Assembly: GCF_003143515.1 (NCBI RefSeq)
Contig: NZ_CP029343.1
Span: 2,418,001 to 2,482,000, forward strand
Length of the DNA: 64,000 bases
Reading direction: 5' to 3'
Origin: Massilia oculi
GTDB lineage: Bacteria; Pseudomonadota; Gammaproteobacteria; Burkholderiales; Burkholderiaceae_D
The translations under genes and the position numbers were made by a program. Under the pieces are notes generated by a model that made no database searches, was not told where the DNA came from, and saw nothing but the letters and a program-made list of their open reading frames with translations. Below are positions 31,984 to 40,789 of this stretch, piece by piece; positions within the stretch are counted from its first letter, which is position 1; each line of letters starts with the position of its first letter.

Positions 31984-34380
31984 TTAGTTGCGCACGGGCT
32001 TACCGGTCTGCATCATGCCCATGATGCGTTCCTGGGTCTTCGGATTGTTCAGCAGGGCCACGAAGGCCTTGCGTTCCAGGTCGAGGATCCACTGCTCGCT
32101 CACCACGCTGCCCTGGTCGATGTCGCCGCCGGTCACGATCTCGGCGATGGTGTCGCCCAGGTGGTAGTCGTAGGCCGAGATGAAGCCGCCGTCGCGCATA
32201 TTGACCATCTGGCCGCGGATGGTGGCCCAGCCGTAGCGGCCGGTGACCGGGAAGGTACGGCGTGCCGGTGCGCGATAACCCGCGTCGAACATGGCGCGCG
32301 CGGTGGTCTTCGCCACGTGCAGCAGTTCATACGCGTTGAACACGATGACGTCGTCTTCCTTCAGGTAACCCATCGCCTTCGCTTCCAGCGCCGACTTCGA
32401 CACTTGCGCGGTGGCCGCGTTCATGAAGCCGTTCTTCAGGAATTGCAGGATGTCGTTGCCCTTGGCTTCATTCGCCGCGCGCAGTGCCGCTTCCTTCAGG
32501 CCGCCGCCGGCAGGCACCAGGCCCACGCCCACTTCGACCAGGCCGATGTAGGATTCGATCGAGGCCACGCGTTTCGATGCATGCAGCGCCAGCTCGCAGC
32601 CGCCGCCCAGCGCCAGGCCGGCCACGGCCGCCACGACCGGGATGTTCGAATACTTCATCGCCATGAAGGTGTCCTGCAGCTCGCGCACGATCGGCTCCAT
32701 CGCCTTCGCGCCGCCGGCCATGAAGGCTGGCAGTGCCGATTGCAGGTCGGCGCCGGCCGAGAAGGCGCCGCCTTCGGCCGCGTCGGTGTTCCAGATCACC
32801 ACGCCCTTGTAGCCCTGCTCGGCTTCTTTCAAGGCGCGCTGGATGCCCTTGATGACGCCATCGCCGATGACGTGCATCTTGGTCTTGAGCGAGATGACCA
32901 GGATCTCGTCGTCCGAGTGCCACAGGCGCACGGAGTCGTCTTCGAACACGGTGGTGCCGGCGGTCCTGGCGTCCGAGGTGGTCGAGCCGACCACCGGTGC
33001 GCGGAATTGCTGGCGCTTGTAGACCGGCAGGTCGGACAGCGGCACATAGGCGTTGCGGGTAGCCGAGTACGAACCTTCAGGGGTGTGCACGCCCTTCTCG
33101 GCGACCGAGCCCTCGAACACCCAGCCTGGGAGCGGCGCATCGGACAGGGCCTTGCCCGCTTCGATGTCTTCCTTCACCCACTGCGCGATCTGGGTCCAGC
33201 CGGCGGCTTGCCAGGTCTCGAACGGACCGACGCTCCAGCCGAAGCCCCAGCGCATCGCGAAGTCGACGTCGCGCGCATTGTCGGCGATGGTGTCGAGGTG
33301 GAACGCGATGTAGTGGAAGGCGTCGCGGAAGATCGCCCACAGGAACTGCGCCTGCGGGTTGGTCGAATCGCGCATGGCCTTGAACTTCTTGACCGGGTCT
33401 TTTTCTTTCAGGATGCGGCCGACGATGTCGGCGGCCTTCGCGCCGCTCGGCACGTAGTCGCCGGTGGCGAAGTCCAGGCGCTGGATCTCCTTGCCGACCT
33501 TCTTGTAGAAGCCGGCGCCGGTCTTCTGGCCCAGCGCGCCCTTCTCGATCAGCTTGGCCAGGATGTCCGGCGTCTTGTACACGCTGAAGAACGGATCGTC
33601 CTTCAGGTTGTCCTGCATGGTCTTGATCACGTGGCCCATGGTGTCCAGGCCGACCACGTCCGCGGTGCGGAAGGTGCCCGACTTGGCGCGGCCCAGCTTG
33701 GCGCCGGTGAGGTCGTCGACCACGTCCACCGACAGGCCGAACTTCTCGGCTTCGACGATGGTGGCCAGCATGCCGAAGATGCCGACGCGGTTGGCGATGA
33801 AGTTCGGCGTGTCTTTCGCACGCACGACGCCCTTGCCCAGGGTCGAGGTCAGGAAGGTTTCGAGCTGGTCCAGGATTTCCGGGCGGGTGGCTTCGGTCGG
33901 GATCAGCTCCACCAGGTGCATGTAGCGCGGCGGGTTGAAGAAGTGCACGCCGCAGAAGCGCGCCTTCAGCTCGGCGTCGAAACCTTCGGCCAGCTTGTTG
34001 ATCGACAGGCCCGAGGTGTTCGAGGCGAAGATCGCATGCGGCGCGATGTGCGGCGCGACCTTGGCGTACAGGTCGTGTTTCCAGTCCATGCGCTCGGCGA
34101 TGGCTTCGATGATCAGGTCGCAGCCCGCCAGCACGTCGAGGTTGTCCTCGTAGTTGGCCACTTCGATCAGGGCCGCGTCGTCCTTGTTGCCCAGCGGGGC
34201 CGGCGACAGTTTTTTCAGGTTCTCGATGGCGCGCAGGACGATGCCGTTTTTAGCACCTTCCTTTGCCGGCAGGTCGAACAGCACGACCGGCACCTTGGCG
34301 TTCACGCAGTGCGCGGCGATCTGCGCACCCATCACGCCGGCGCCCAGCACGGCGACTTTCTTGACGATGAAATTGGACAT
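31984..34380 (-). CDS. 3-hydroxyacyl-CoA dehydrogenase / enoyl-CoA hydratase, FadN type
   Basis: A 798-residue bifunctional enzyme with the dehydrogenase first: NAD motif KKVAVLGAGVMGAQIAAH, then VHFFNPPRYMHLVELIP with the catalytic His and FIANRVGIFGMLATI. The crotonase domain is at the C-terminal side (GGAFSAGADLQSAL, AAVAGLALGGGCELALH, GLVEVGVGLVPAGGG). This order is that of FadN, the reverse of E. coli FadB. It does the hydration and NAD+-dependent oxidation steps of beta-oxidation. It lies between the acyl-CoA dehydrogenase and thiolase genes. Confidence 0.93.
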   Translation of the reverse strand: MSNFIVKKVAVLGAGVMGAQIAAHCVNAKVPVVLFDLPAKEGAKNGIVLRAIENLKKLSPAPLGNKDDAALIEVANYEDNLDVLAGCDLIIEAIAERMDWKHDLYAKVAPHIAPHAIFASNTSGLSINKLAEGFDAELKARFCGVHFFNPPRYMHLVELIPTEATRPEILDQLETFLTSTLGKGVVRAKDTPNFIANRVGIFGMLATIVEAEKFGLSVDVVDDLTGAKLGRAKSGTFRTADVVGLDTMGHVIKTMQDNLKDDPFFSVYKTPDILAKLIEKGALGQKTGAGFYKKVGKEIQRLDFATGDYVPSGAKAADIVGRILKEKDPVKKFKAMRDSTNPQAQFLWAIFRDAFHYIAFHLDTIADNARDVDFAMRWGFGWSVGPFETWQAAGWTQIAQWVKEDIEAGKALSDAPLPGWVFEGSVAEKGVHTPEGSYSATRNAYVPLSDLPVYKRQQFRAPVVGSTTSDARTAGTTVFEDDSVRLWHSDDEILVISLKTKMHVIGDGVIKGIQRALKEAEQGYKGVVIWNTDAAEGGAFSAGADLQSALPAFMAGGAKAMEPIVRELQDTFMAMKYSNIPVVAAVAGLALGGGCELALHASKRVASIESYIGLVEVGVGLVPAGGGLKEAALRAANEAKGNDILQFLKNGFMNAATAQVSKSALEAKAMGYLKEDDVIVFNAYELLHVAKTTARAMFDAGYRAPARRTFPVTGRYGWATIRGQMVNMRDGGFISAYDYHLGDTIAEIVTGGDIDQGSVVSEQWILDLERKAFVALLNNPKTQERIMGMMQTGKPVRN

Positions 34381-34413
34381 GTAAGTATTCCTTAATTGAG
34401 CTCGGCGTGATGG

Positions 34414-36204
34414 TTAGAACAGTTCGGCGTCCAGCGCCGTCAGGTTCGCGGCGCCGGAACGTGCCTGGCGGATCAGCATCGCGGTCTCCGGATACAGGCG
34501 CGCGAAGTAGAAGCGGATGGTCGCCAGCTTCGATTCGTAGAACTTGTCGCCCGAATCGAGCTTGGACAGCGCGATCTTGGCCTGTTGCGCGAACAGGTAG
34601 CTGTACACCAGGTGGCCGGCCACGCGCAGGTAAGGCACGGCGGCGGCGCCCACCTCGTCCGGGTTCTGGAAGGCCTTCATGCCGATTTCCATGGTCAGCT
34701 TGGTGACCTTGTCGCCCAGTTCGCCCAGCGGCGTCACGAACTCGGACAATTGCTCGTCCAGGCCGTTGTCTTCAACGAACGATTTGATCTTCTCGCCGAA
34801 CTTGCGCAGCTTGGCGCCGTTGTCCATCAGGATCTTGCGGCCCAACAGGTCCAGCGACTGGATGGTGTTGGTGCCTTCGTAGATCATGTTGATGCGGGCG
34901 TCGCGCACATACTGCTCCATGCCCCATTCGGCGATGTAGCCGTGGCCGCCGTACACCTGCATCGCTTCCGAGGTCGCGATCCAGCCGTTGTCGGTGATGA
35001 AGGCCTTGATGATCGGGGTCAGCAGGGCCACTTCGTCGGCCGCTTCCTTGCGCACGTCTTCGTCAGGGTGGTTCAGCTCGCGGTCGATCTGCAGCGCGAC
35101 ATAGGACGAGAACGCACGCGCGCCTTCGGCATACGCTTTCGCGGTCAGCAGCATACGGCGCACGTCCGGGTGCACGATGATCGGGTCGGCCGGCTTGTCC
35201 GGCGCCTTCGGACCCGACAGGCTGCGCATCTGGATGCGGTCCTTGGCATAGGCCAGCGCGTTCTGGTAGGCGACTTCGGTCAGGCCCAGCGACTGCATGC
35301 CCACCCCCAGGCGGGCCGCGTTCATGAACACGAACATCGCCTGCAGGCCTTTATGCGGCTGGCCGATCAGGGTGCCGCGGGCATTGTCGAGGTTCATCTG
35401 GCAGGTCGAGTTGCCGTGGATGCCCATCTTTTCTTCGATGGCGCCGCAGGCGATGCCATTGCGTTCGCCCAGCGAGCCGTCGTCGTTCGGCAGGAACTTC
35501 GGCACCAGGAACAGCGAGATGCCCTTCGAGCCTTCCGGCGCGTCCGGCAGGCGCGCCAGCACCAGGTGGACGATGTTCTCGGACATATCGTGCTCGCCGG
35601 CCGAGATGAAGATCTTGGAGCCGGTGATCAGGTAGGTGCCATCTGCCTGCGGTTCGGCCTTCGAGCGCAAGAGGCCCAGGTCGGTGCCGCAGTGCGCTTC
35701 GGTCAGGCACATGGTGCCGGTCCACTCGCCCGAGACCAGTTTTGGCAGGTACAGGCGTTTCTGGTCGTCGGTGCCGTGCTCCAGCAGGCACTCGTAGGCG
35801 CCGTGCGACAGGCCCGGGTACATCGACCAGGCCTGGTTCGACGAGTTCAGCATCTCGTAGAACGAGTTGTTCAGGGAGATCGGCAGGCCCTGGCCGCCGT
35901 ATTCGGGATCGCAGGCCAATGCCGCCCAGCCGCCTTCGACGTACTGTTGATAGGCTTCCTTGAAACCCTTCGGGGTCGTGACGGTTTTATCCGCGGCGTT
36001 GAAATGGCAGCCTTCGCGGTCGCCCGAGTGGTTCAGCGGGAACAGCACCTCTTGCGTGAACTTCGCGCCTTCCTCGAGCACCTGGTTGATGATGTCGGCA
36101 TCGATCTCCGCGTACTTCGGCAGATTCTTGAATTCTTCGGTGACGTTGAGGAATTCGTGCAGAACGAACTGCATATCCCGGATTGGCGCGACGTACTGAC
36201 CCAT
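34414..36204 (-). CDS. Acyl-CoA dehydrogenase (FadE-type, ~600 residues)
   Basis: A 596-residue flavoenzyme for the first beta-oxidation step. Conserved blocks: GLSHGAYECLLEHGTDDQK, TMCLTEAHCGTDLG (flavin/substrate loop), KIFISAGEHDMSENIVHLVL, QVYGGHGYIAEWGMEQYVRD, and YEGTNTIQSLDLLGRKIL with the FAD/catalytic region. The extra C-terminal helical domain is the one found in the long acyl-CoA dehydrogenases. AGGAG precedes the ATG. It follows the TetR gene by 46 bases. Confidence 0.93.
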   Translation of the reverse strand: MGQYVAPIRDMQFVLHEFLNVTEEFKNLPKYAEIDADIINQVLEEGAKFTQEVLFPLNHSGDREGCHFNAADKTVTTPKGFKEAYQQYVEGGWAALACDPEYGGQGLPISLNNSFYEMLNSSNQAWSMYPGLSHGAYECLLEHGTDDQKRLYLPKLVSGEWTGTMCLTEAHCGTDLGLLRSKAEPQADGTYLITGSKIFISAGEHDMSENIVHLVLARLPDAPEGSKGISLFLVPKFLPNDDGSLGERNGIACGAIEEKMGIHGNSTCQMNLDNARGTLIGQPHKGLQAMFVFMNAARLGVGMQSLGLTEVAYQNALAYAKDRIQMRSLSGPKAPDKPADPIIVHPDVRRMLLTAKAYAEGARAFSSYVALQIDRELNHPDEDVRKEAADEVALLTPIIKAFITDNGWIATSEAMQVYGGHGYIAEWGMEQYVRDARINMIYEGTNTIQSLDLLGRKILMDNGAKLRKFGEKIKSFVEDNGLDEQLSEFVTPLGELGDKVTKLTMEIGMKAFQNPDEVGAAAVPYLRVAGHLVYSYLFAQQAKIALSKLDSGDKFYESKLATIRFYFARLYPETAMLIRQARSGAANLTALDAELF

Positions 36205-36250
36205 GGTTATCTCCTGAACGATGGTAAAGATGTTGGACGTGGCAGGCGGC

Positions 36251-36868
36251 TCATGCCGCCTGATGGTCTTGCGGTAGTTGGGGATTGCGGTAATTCTCGA
36301 CCAGGCGCTCGAAAGCGGCCCGCGCGCGCTCGACCGCGCCTGGATTGCGCAGGAAGCGGGCGTCGTGGTGCAGCGCCAGGATCAGGCCGTGCATCTCGAA
36401 CACCAGCTGGGCGGCATCCAGGTCGGCGCGCAGGTGGCCAAGCTCGACCGCCTGCTGCACGCTGCGCAGCAGCGCTTCCTGCCAGGCGCGCACCATCGAC
36501 ACCAGCTGCTCGCGGATCGGGCCTTCGCGGTCGTCGTATTCGACCGCGCCACTGATATAGATGCATCCGGACGCGATCTCGACCGACACGCGCTTGACCC
36601 AGCGGGTGTACATCGCCACCAGGCGCGGCAAGCCGCGCGCTTCCTTGATGCTCGGATAAAACACCTCTTGCTCGAAGCGGTGGTGGTACAGCTTGACCAC
36701 CTCGAGCTGCAAATCTTCGCGCGAACCGAAGTGGGCGAACACGCCCGATTTGCTCATGCTCATCCGGTCGGCCAGCAGGCCGATGGTCAAGCCTTCGAGG
36801 CCGTTTCGGCTGGCGAGCTCGAGCGCGACGTCGAGGATCGCGGCCCGCGTCTGTTCGCCCTTGCGCAT
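36251..36868 (-). CDS. TetR/AcrR-family repressor of the fad operon
   Basis: A 205-residue regulator: TetR HTH in RAAILDVALELASRNGLEGL and GLLADRMSMSKSGVFAHFGS, then a helical ligand domain with the YxRWVKRVSVEIASGCIYIS region. It heads a five-gene unit for beta-oxidation and probably responds to acyl-CoA. Upstream, CGAACGCTCG (36915-36924) is a near-palindrome that could be its operator. This is inferred from position; family members vary in ligand. Confidence 0.9.
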   Translation of the reverse strand: MRKGEQTRAAILDVALELASRNGLEGLTIGLLADRMSMSKSGVFAHFGSREDLQLEVVKLYHHRFEQEVFYPSIKEARGLPRLVAMYTRWVKRVSVEIASGCIYISGAVEYDDREGPIREQLVSMVRAWQEALLRSVQQAVELGHLRADLDAAQLVFEMHGLILALHHDARFLRNPGAVERARAAFERLVENYRNPQLPQDHQAA

Positions 36869-36914
36869 GAATTTTGCTGAAGTACTGATGGCTGCCCCTG
36901 AATCGAAAAAAATC

Positions 36915-36924
36915 CGAACGCTCG
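36915..36924. promoter_or_regulatory. Candidate TetR operator
   Basis: CGAACGCTCG is an 8/10 palindrome in an AT-rich stretch about 50 bases upstream of the TetR-gene start. Short, so weak evidence on its own. Confidence 0.3.
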
Positions 36925-37142
36925 TACTATTATCTATCAGCCGAGGAATGTCAAACGGGAACTTAGAGGTGGCGTTCTATTGATGCAAGACAACGCAAGA
37001 CAAGGACCGATGCCGGGAGACGGCGTCGTGAGGCGCTTCCATCCGCCACTGCGGGCGGCGAATGGAAGTTTGTTGTTTCAACCATTAAGGTACAGCATTT
37101 TGAGGGAGCGGGGTATCCCGTTGACGGGGCATTGCGCCGTCG

Positions 37143-37526
<384 letters not shown>

Positions 37527-37544
37527 GTTCTCTTTCACATATCC

Positions 37545-38705
37545 CTAGGTATAGCCGAACGTGACCACCCGCATCACCAGCTTGTACGCCATATACGCCA
37601 TGCCATAGGTGGCGCGGCGCAGCCAGCCGGTGTGCGCGAACTCCTGAGGACAGACCTCGGTGCCGTCCAGGATGCCGCGCTCGATGTGAGCGCGCATGGT
37701 GGCGGCGAACACCGGATCGCTCACCACGACATTGGCCTCCTGGTTCAGGAACAGCGACAGGCCGTCGCAGTTGCTGGAACCGACCGTGGCCCAGTCATCG
37801 TCGACCACCGCCACCTTCGCATGCAGCTGGGTCTTGCGGTATTCGACCACCCGCACGCCATCGAGCAGCAGCTTGGGATAGAAGGAATGCGCGACCGCAT
37901 CCTGGATCCTGAACTCCCCCACCCCGATCAGCAGCGTCACCTGCACGCCGCGCCGCGCCGCATGCGCCAGCGCCTTGCGGAACTTGCGGCCCGGCGCGAA
38001 GTACGGCGTCGCCAGCAGCACGCTGTGGCGCGCATGCCCCAGCGCTTGCAGATAGGCTTTCTGGATCGTGCTGCGGTTACGCAGGTTGTCACGCACCACA
38101 AATGCGGCCCGTGCCGGGCTTTCGCAAGAGGGAATGGCTTGCTTGCGCATCTCGCGGAACAACTGGAAGCGCTTGCGCAGGCGCAGGCGGCCGCTGCGGG
38201 TCCACTGGACTTGCGCCTCGTGGTGGATCTGGGCCACCAGCGGCCCGCGCACGCGCACCGAGAAATCCCAGCGCGGCGCCGGCAGGCGGTGGCCGTCGGC
38301 GTGGTCGCACAGCCAGTCGTCGTTGACGTTGATGCCGCCCACGAAAGCGACTTCGCGGTCGATCACGGCGATCTTGCGGTGCGAACGGGCGATGCCGCGC
38401 CGGCACCAGGGATTGAAGACGCGGTACTGGGCGCCGGCGTCAAGCAGGATGGGCCCGAGCCGGCCGCAGCAGCGGTGGCCGGTGCCGAACCAGTCGACCA
38501 GCACCCTCACCTTCACGCCGCGGCGGGCCGCGCGCGCCAGAGCGTCGCGCACGGCGGCGCCGGTCTCGTCCTCGGCAAAGATATACGTCTCGAACAAGAC
38601 CTCGTGCTGGGCGGCATCGAGCGCCTCGATCAGCGCCGGGAAGAAAGCGATGCCGCTCTGCAGCAGCGTGATGTCATTGTCGTCGACAAAGGTCAGACTG
38701 CGCAT
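37545..38705 (-). CDS. clsB: Cardiolipin synthase B
   Basis: A 386-residue phospholipase-D superfamily enzyme. Two HKD motifs: HRKIAVIDREVAFVGGIN and HAKVAVVDDDWATVGSSN (the second preceded by YRKTQL). ClsB-type enzymes transfer phosphatidyl groups to make cardiolipin or phosphatidylglycerol. A C-terminal hydrophobic segment (MAYMAYKLVMRVVTF) may associate with the membrane. The start overlaps the nuclease-family gene by 13 bases, so both are co-transcribed. Confidence 0.92.
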   Translation of the reverse strand: MRSLTFVDDNDITLLQSGIAFFPALIEALDAAQHEVLFETYIFAEDETGAAVRDALARAARRGVKVRVLVDWFGTGHRCCGRLGPILLDAGAQYRVFNPWCRRGIARSHRKIAVIDREVAFVGGINVNDDWLCDHADGHRLPAPRWDFSVRVRGPLVAQIHHEAQVQWTRSGRLRLRKRFQLFREMRKQAIPSCESPARAAFVVRDNLRNRSTIQKAYLQALGHARHSVLLATPYFAPGRKFRKALAHAARRGVQVTLLIGVGEFRIQDAVAHSFYPKLLLDGVRVVEYRKTQLHAKVAVVDDDWATVGSSNCDGLSLFLNQEANVVVSDPVFAATMRAHIERGILDGTEVCPQEFAHTGWLRRATYGMAYMAYKLVMRVVTFGYT

Positions 38706-39523
38706 GGCCCTTGTGTGAGTTCGAGCTCGGCCACGATCGGGGCGTGATCGGACAGCTTGGCCCACAGCGGGCCGTGCATCACCCTGGCGTTGTTGACCTT
38801 GAAGCCGCGCACATAGATGCGGTCGAGCCTGAACCACGGCAGCATGGCCGGGAAGGTGCGGGCCGGCGCCAGGCGCGGCTGGCGGCCAGCCCAGCTGCGC
38901 ACCATATCGCCCATCGGCGAGCGCGGTCCGAGTTCGTCGAACACTTCCTTGACGCCCAGGGCGTTGCGCAGCTTGTCGCTGAGGGTATTGCGCCAGTCGT
39001 TGAAGTCGCCGGCAATGATCACCGGTTCGCCGTTCGGCGCCGACGCGTTGACGGCCTCGATCAGCGAAGCGGTCTGGCGGCCGCGGCTGCCCTCGAACAG
39101 GCCGAGGTGGACCACGTAGCAGTGCACGCGGCATTCGGGCGCGCCCAGGATGCAGTGCAGGATGCCGCGCTGCTCGTAGGCGTGGTCGGAGACGTCGTGG
39201 TTGTGCGAATTCTCGATCGGCCAGCAGCTCAGCAAGGCATTGCCGTGGTGGCCGTGGTCGTAGACCGCGTTCATCCCGTAGGCCGTGTGGTGGGCGTCGG
39301 CGGCGAAATAATCGTACTGGGCCGTTTCTGGCCAATGGCGGTGGCCGCGGTCTTCCTTGCCGTAGCGCGCCTGGAAGCGGTCGTGCCGCCCTTGCACCTC
39401 TTGCAGGAAGACGACGTTGGCGTCGAATTCGGCAATGGCTTTCTTGAGTGCGATCACGCGTGGCGTGCTGCGCAGGGACGAGACGCCCTTATGAATGTTG
39501 TAGGTGGCTACACGGATTTTCAT
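38693..39523 (-). CDS. Endonuclease/exonuclease/phosphatase family protein
   Basis: A 276-residue EEP-fold protein: TYNIHKGV near the start, metal-binding Glu in VVFLQEVQG, HLGLFEGSR, the GDFNDW motif, and C-terminal SDHAPIVAEL. It lacks a signal peptide. In betaproteobacteria this gene regularly precedes clsB, so it may act in phospholipid turnover rather than on DNA. That is inference from gene order. Confidence 0.9.
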   Translation of the reverse strand: MKIRVATYNIHKGVSSLRSTPRVIALKKAIAEFDANVVFLQEVQGRHDRFQARYGKEDRGHRHWPETAQYDYFAADAHHTAYGMNAVYDHGHHGNALLSCWPIENSHNHDVSDHAYEQRGILHCILGAPECRVHCYVVHLGLFEGSRGRQTASLIEAVNASAPNGEPVIIAGDFNDWRNTLSDKLRNALGVKEVFDELGPRSPMGDMVRSWAGRQPRLAPARTFPAMLPWFRLDRIYVRGFKVNNARVMHGPLWAKLSDHAPIVAELELTQGPCAV

Positions 39524-39664
39524 GAAAGCATTCTACCCGGATCGGACCGGCGTTCTCGTGAAACGGGCCCAATCGTGCGCTTCCCAAGCTGGCGCGAAGC
39601 GCGGAGCGCGGCGGTTGATGTGAATGCCGTCGCGCTCTTACTGAAACTGAGCTGAATCCGACAT

Positions 39665-39874
39665 TCAGGCAAGCGCCAGCGCCGTGTCGTACACCGCTTC
39701 GTGCCCCGACACGATCATGCGGCGCGGACGGCGCTCTTGCGCGCCCTGCTGTTCCTCGCGCGGCGCCAGCGGCCCGCTCAGGCGCAGGCCGTCGAAGAGG
39801 TCGATATAGATGCAGTCGTCCCCTAGGGTGATTGCCTTAACTTTCTTGTCGCTATTCAGTTCGAGGTTATCCAT
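39665..39874 (-). CDS. Truncated DUF2442-like protein
   Basis: About 69 residues starting MDNLELNSDKKVKAITLGDD. The CIYIDLFDGLRLSGPLA strand matches the beginning of DUF2442 proteins, but the expected remainder is replaced by a charged stretch and an Ala-rich tail, so it may be a shortened relative or a fragment. It interrupts the otherwise conserved nudB-nuclease-clsB neighbourhood and lies beside an AT-rich patch. A six-codon upstream extension to 39892 is possible. Confidence 0.55.
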   Translation of the reverse strand: MDNLELNSDKKVKAITLGDDCIYIDLFDGLRLSGPLAPREEQQGAQERRPRRMIVSGHEAVYDTALALA

Positions 39875-39892
39875 TTTATCTCCCAGAATCAT

Positions 39893-40234
39893 CCACTTAA
39901 AAGTTGCACATCAAAAATTCACCATGGGTGAGCCGTTGACCTTAATCCACGCATTTACAGCTGTCAAACATGGAATATCTTGTGCACGTGCAATTCAACA
40001 AAATTTCCTCTTGTTATGAAAAAGACAGGTGAAGTGTATTCAAATGTATTTTCATAGGAGAGAGTGCGTTTGCGCCAGCGCATATGCGCGGTCACGCACA
40101 GACCGTTTTCTAAAAAAAGTACCTACGTACTTTTGTTAAAAAACGTCATTTTATTGCTCAGGCATGCCACATTTCAATGATGATTTTGGGCAAATTACCT
40201 GCATTAAGGCAATTTTATTTTCTTTTCGCAATTT
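39893..40234. other. AT-rich intergenic island
   Basis: About 340 bases of clearly lower GC than the surroundings with no supported gene. It contains the perfect palindrome GCGCATATGCGC (40078-40089) nested in GTGCGT...ACGCAC, and the hairpin AAAAGTAC-CTAC-GTACTTTT at about 40115-40134, which has A/T runs on both sides and could terminate transcription in either direction. Confidence 0.6.
40113..40140. terminator. Bidirectional A/T-flanked hairpin
   Basis: AAAAAGTAC pairs with GTACTTTT around CTAC, with A-run before and TTTTGTT after. It lies past the nudB stop (40235) on the minus strand. Confidence 0.6.
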
Positions 40235-40690
40235 TTAAGCGATTTTGCGGGGCAATTGGAGGATGGCTTCTGCGTTGGATGACGAAAAGCAGCGGTCCGC
40301 CGCCGCCAGGTGCGGCAGCCAGGCATGGCGCAGATGCTCGCGCGGGCTGAGGAGGATGGGGATGTCGCGCGGCACACAGACCGAGAACACGTGCTCGGTA
40401 TTGTGGGTCACGCCGGGGGCGTAGCGGTGACGCCAGACGGGATAGATTTCGTAGACGTTCGAAAGCCGCCAGTCGCGCAGGCGAATGCGCTGGCCATCGG
40501 CCACGATGCCGGTCTCTTCGAACAGTTCGCGCGCGGCGGTCGCCATCAACGGTTCGTCGAGCGTGTCGAGCGAACCGGTGACCGATTGCCAGAAGCCCGG
40601 GCGGTCGGCGCGTTCCAGCAGCAGCACTTCCATCTCCGAAGTGTGGATGACGACCAGGACCGATTCGGGGATCTTGTGGGGTTTCATCAT
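40235..40690 (-). CDS. nudB: Dihydroneopterin triphosphate diphosphatase
   Basis: A 151-residue NUDIX hydrolase that removes pyrophosphate from dihydroneopterin triphosphate in folate synthesis. The Nudix box runs from GSLDTLDEPLMATAARELFE through ETGI. Family-specific blocks RPGFWQSVTGSL and HRYAPGVTHNTEHVFSV match E. coli NudB. The start is one of two consecutive ATGs (40690 or 40687). It follows aspS, a conserved pairing in this lineage. Confidence 0.92.
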   Translation of the reverse strand: MMKPHKIPESVLVVIHTSEMEVLLLERADRPGFWQSVTGSLDTLDEPLMATAARELFEETGIVADGQRIRLRDWRLSNVYEIYPVWRHRYAPGVTHNTEHVFSVCVPRDIPILLSPREHLRHAWLPHLAAADRCFSSSNAEAILQLPRKIA

Positions 40691-40737
40691 GGGGTAAGGA
40701 TGGCGGGACGGGCCATCCACGCGCCGGCGGGACGCGT

Positions 40738-40770
40738 GGCGTCATTCGGCCGAGTGGACCGAATGACGCC
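40738..40770. repeat. 12-bp-arm hairpin between aspS and nudB
   Basis: GGCGTCATTCGG (40738-40749) and CCGAATGACGCC (40759-40770) are perfect inverted repeats, extended by GCGTGG/CCACGC further out. No T-run follows, so it looks more like an mRNA-stabilising or REP-type hairpin than a terminator. Confidence 0.65.
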
Positions 40771-40789
40771 GTCCGCCCCACGCCAGTTA

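Noticed and set aside
30688..34395. A 1235-codon open frame on the plus strand
   Set aside because: It is antisense to the thiolase and FadN-type genes, His/Arg/Val-rich with no family resemblance, as expected for a shadow frame in GC-rich DNA.
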